Of a stretch of 64,000 nucleotides of DNA, positions 62,580-64,000 are shown piece after piece. The notes under the pieces are model-generated. The model was given only the letters and a program-made list of their open reading frames with translations, was not told the origin of the DNA and did no database searches. The number at the start of each line of letters is the position of its first letter. The stretch's first letter is position 1. The translations under genes were made by a program, and so were the position numbers. The DNA is from Treponema socranskii subsp. paredis ATCC 35535 (GTDB lineage: Bacteria; Spirochaetota; Spirochaetia; Treponematales; Treponemataceae): assembly GCA_000413015.1 (NCBI GenBank), contig KE332516.1:310001-374000 (forward strand), read 5' to 3'.

Positions 62580-63650
62580 ATGTCAACGGTAAGTATTAAA
62601 AACGTAACGAAAGTATACGACGATGAAACGGTCATCGATACGTTCAATGCGGAAATAAAAGACGGAGAATTCATAACGCTGCTCGGACCTTCCGGCTGCG
62701 GTAAAACAACGCTTTTGCGCATGATAGCGGGTTTCAGAAAACCTTCGACAGGTTCGATTTCGATCGCCGGAAAAATCGTGTCGGACGATACGACTTTCGT
62801 GCCGCCGGAAAAACGCGGCATCGGTATGGTCTTTCAAACCTACGCGGTATGGCCGCACATGAACGTATTCGACAACGTCGCCTATCCGCTGAAAATTCAA
62901 AAACTGAAAAAAGATGAAATCAAAAAGCGCGTCGGTGCGATCCTCGAAATCGTACATTTGAGTCAATACGAAAAACGTATGCCGTCCCAGCTTTCAGGCG
63001 GTCAGCAGCAACGCGTAGCGCTCGGAAGAGCCCTCGTCGCCGAACCGAAACTGCTCCTCCTCGACGAACCGCTTTCAAACCTCGACGCCAAGCTGCGAGA
63101 AAGCATGCGCTTCGAAATCAAAGATATTCAAAAAAAACTCGGCATCACCGTCGTCTACGTCACGCACGATCAAGTCGAAGCGATGACGATGAGCGACCGA
63201 GTGTTTTTAATAAACAACGGCGTCGTACAGCAAGTAGGCTCCCCTCTCGAAATCTACCGCAATCCCGTCAATCAATTCGTCGCGAACTTTGTCGGAAAAG
63301 CGAACTTCCTGAAAGGGACGGTTTCCGGCGGCCGCATTTCGATCGCGGGAACGAATCAAAGCGTGCCGTATTCGGGAAAGCTTTCGGGAAACGTCGTGCT
63401 GACGCTGCGCCCGGAAAACGTAAAGATCGTTCCGTCGGGAGGAGATCTCACCGGCACGATTCAAAACATGTACTATCTCGGCAACGAAAACGACTGCCGC
63501 GTCGACTTGGGCGGCGTCTCCGTGCGCATCATCGCAGATCCGCACAGCTTCGATTCGCTTTCAGCCGGTCAAAAGATCGATATGAAAATTCAGGATGAAT
63601 TGGTATACGCCGACGACGGTAAAGACGATCAATATAAAATTTTGACGTGA
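62580..63650 (+). CDS. ABC importer ATP-binding protein
   Basis: 356 residues. Walker A GPSGCGKTTLLRMIAG, Q-loop GMVFQTYAVWPHMNVFDNVA, signature LSGGQQQRVALGRAL, Walker B LLLLDEPLSNLDAKLRE and H-loop VYVTHDQVEAM. A C-terminal TOBE-type regulatory domain (~240-350) is of the FbpC/PotA/UgpC class. GGAGA precedes the ATG. A terminator follows, closing the importer operon. Confidence 0.94.
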   Translation: MSTVSIKNVTKVYDDETVIDTFNAEIKDGEFITLLGPSGCGKTTLLRMIAGFRKPSTGSISIAGKIVSDDTTFVPPEKRGIGMVFQTYAVWPHMNVFDNVAYPLKIQKLKKDEIKKRVGAILEIVHLSQYEKRMPSQLSGGQQQRVALGRALVAEPKLLLLDEPLSNLDAKLRESMRFEIKDIQKKLGITVVYVTHDQVEAMTMSDRVFLINNGVVQQVGSPLEIYRNPVNQFVANFVGKANFLKGTVSGGRISIAGTNQSVPYSGKLSGNVVLTLRPENVKIVPSGGDLTGTIQNMYYLGNENDCRVDLGGVSVRIIADPHSFDSLSAGQKIDMKIQDELVYADDGKDDQYKILT

Positions 63651-63659
63651 TAAAAAAGC

Positions 63660-63696
63660 GGGAGCCGCATCGAAGCGCTTTGCGGCTTCCGTTTTC
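63660..63696 (+). terminator. Terminator of the ABC importer operon
   Basis: GGGAGCCGCA (63660-63669) pairs with TGCGGCTTCC (63681-63690) with one G-T pair, followed by GTTTT. Beyond it, to 63942, I see only A/T-rich promoter-like DNA (TATAAT at 63897-63902) and no gene. Confidence 0.65.
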
Positions 63697-63942
63697 CGCG
63701 CGCAGCTTGTTTTATCAGTGCGTAGGCTTTAATACTCCGGTGCCGCTTGAAGCTCCGCTGAGAGGCTGCGTCGGACTTGTTGATTTATGCCGAGTGCCAA
63801 GCCCCGCTTCCGCTCAAAAATTCGCCGTGAACGTATAGCGAAATTGTCGATTAAAAAAATCCGCAAAAAAAATTACCCTTTTTTTTCATATCGTGTTATA
63901 ATTGTACGAACGTATATCGAAAAAGTGCAACACGGAGATGCG

Positions 63943-64000
63943 GTGAAAATTTCGTACAATGAATTTCATGTAAGTAAAAAAGTCAGAGATCTCTGCCGCT
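63943..64000 (+). CDS. Start of a gene cut by the right edge
   Basis: GTG at 63943 with GGAG 5 nt upstream opens a frame that runs off the window: VKISYNEFHVSKKVRDLCR. TATAAT at 63897-63902 could be its -10 box. Nineteen residues are too few to assign a function; the frame start and ribosome site are the only support. Confidence 0.5.
   Translation, partial: MKISYNEFHVSKKVRDLCR

Noticed and set aside
1-64000. CRISPR array, prophage or intact insertion sequence
   Set aside because: No evenly spaced direct repeats, no integrase or phage structural genes and no transposase were seen.

Overview
The window reads as chromosomal DNA of a spirochaete of the genus Treponema. Supporting signs are a FlgM that opens with the treponemal-looking segment IDKIGGVNPL, an RpoB with the asparagine that goes with natural rifampicin resistance in spirochaetes, the gene order around rpoBC and obgE, abundant lipoproteins with spirochaetal lipoboxes, and an IdeS-like cysteine protease. 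Base composition looks close to 50 % GC (not measured), which would fit the higher-GC oral treponemes better than T. denticola. Species was not determined.

Layout. 1-6.1 kb: a surface lipoprotein cut by the window edge, galactokinase, a Gfo/Idh/MocA oxidoreductase and a large lipoprotein joining Ig-like domains to an IdeS-type protease. 6.2-6.9 kb: tRNA-Leu and a divergent gene for an extremely acidic 91-residue protein. 7.1-12.6 kb (minus): rplU-prp-rpmA, then obgE-nadD-yqeK, then an LCP-family gene and rsfS, the blocks being separated by terminators. 12.7-25.9 kb (minus): the main transcription/translation block, tRNA-Thr, rpmG, tRNA-Trp, secE, nusG, rplK, rplA, rplJ, rplL, rpoB, rpoC, rpsL, rpsG, behind one near-consensus promoter. 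26.0-28.5 kb: a three-gene envelope cluster (small exported protein, beta-barrel, FecR-domain protein). 28.7-35.5 kb: Nif3-like protein, a membrane protein, an ATPase-HDOD fusion, an RNA methyltransferase, a degenerate iron-alcohol-dehydrogenase-fold protein, flgM and rsmI. 35.5-39.7 kb: a REC-STAS-REC protein overlapping a sensorless hybrid histidine kinase, then a PHP phosphatase. 39.7-42.8 kb: dksA-like gene and infA (divergent), a J-domain membrane protein, an aldose-epimerase homologue and an Smr protein. 42.8-49.7 kb (minus): a complete MoxR/Bat operon. 49.8-55.3 kb: aminotransferase, orphan solute-binding lipoprotein, nuclease-like lipoprotein and ilvC. 55.4-59.4 kb (minus): grpE, dnaK, dnaJ. 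59.6-63.7 kb: a ferric/thiamine-type ABC importer. A partial gene starts at the right edge.

The least explained signal is in the non-coding DNA. The leader of infA and the rplL-rpoB gap carry the same three-hairpin element (GTTAAA.../...TTTAAC stem, a CGAGTTTTC/GAAAACTCG stem, an ATATACG linker, a GTGCGC stem). The first stem differs between the two copies in a compensatory way, as expected of a structured RNA. A weaker third copy lies in the leader of the LCP gene. Other points of interest are divergent promoters sharing a palindromic -35 box, candidate leaderless genes, a shared operator-like palindrome between dksA and infA, a Prp protease whose usual substrate extension is absent from L27, and the IdeS-like lipoprotein.

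All calls come from reading sequence and translations by eye. Domain names rest on recognised motifs, not on database searches.
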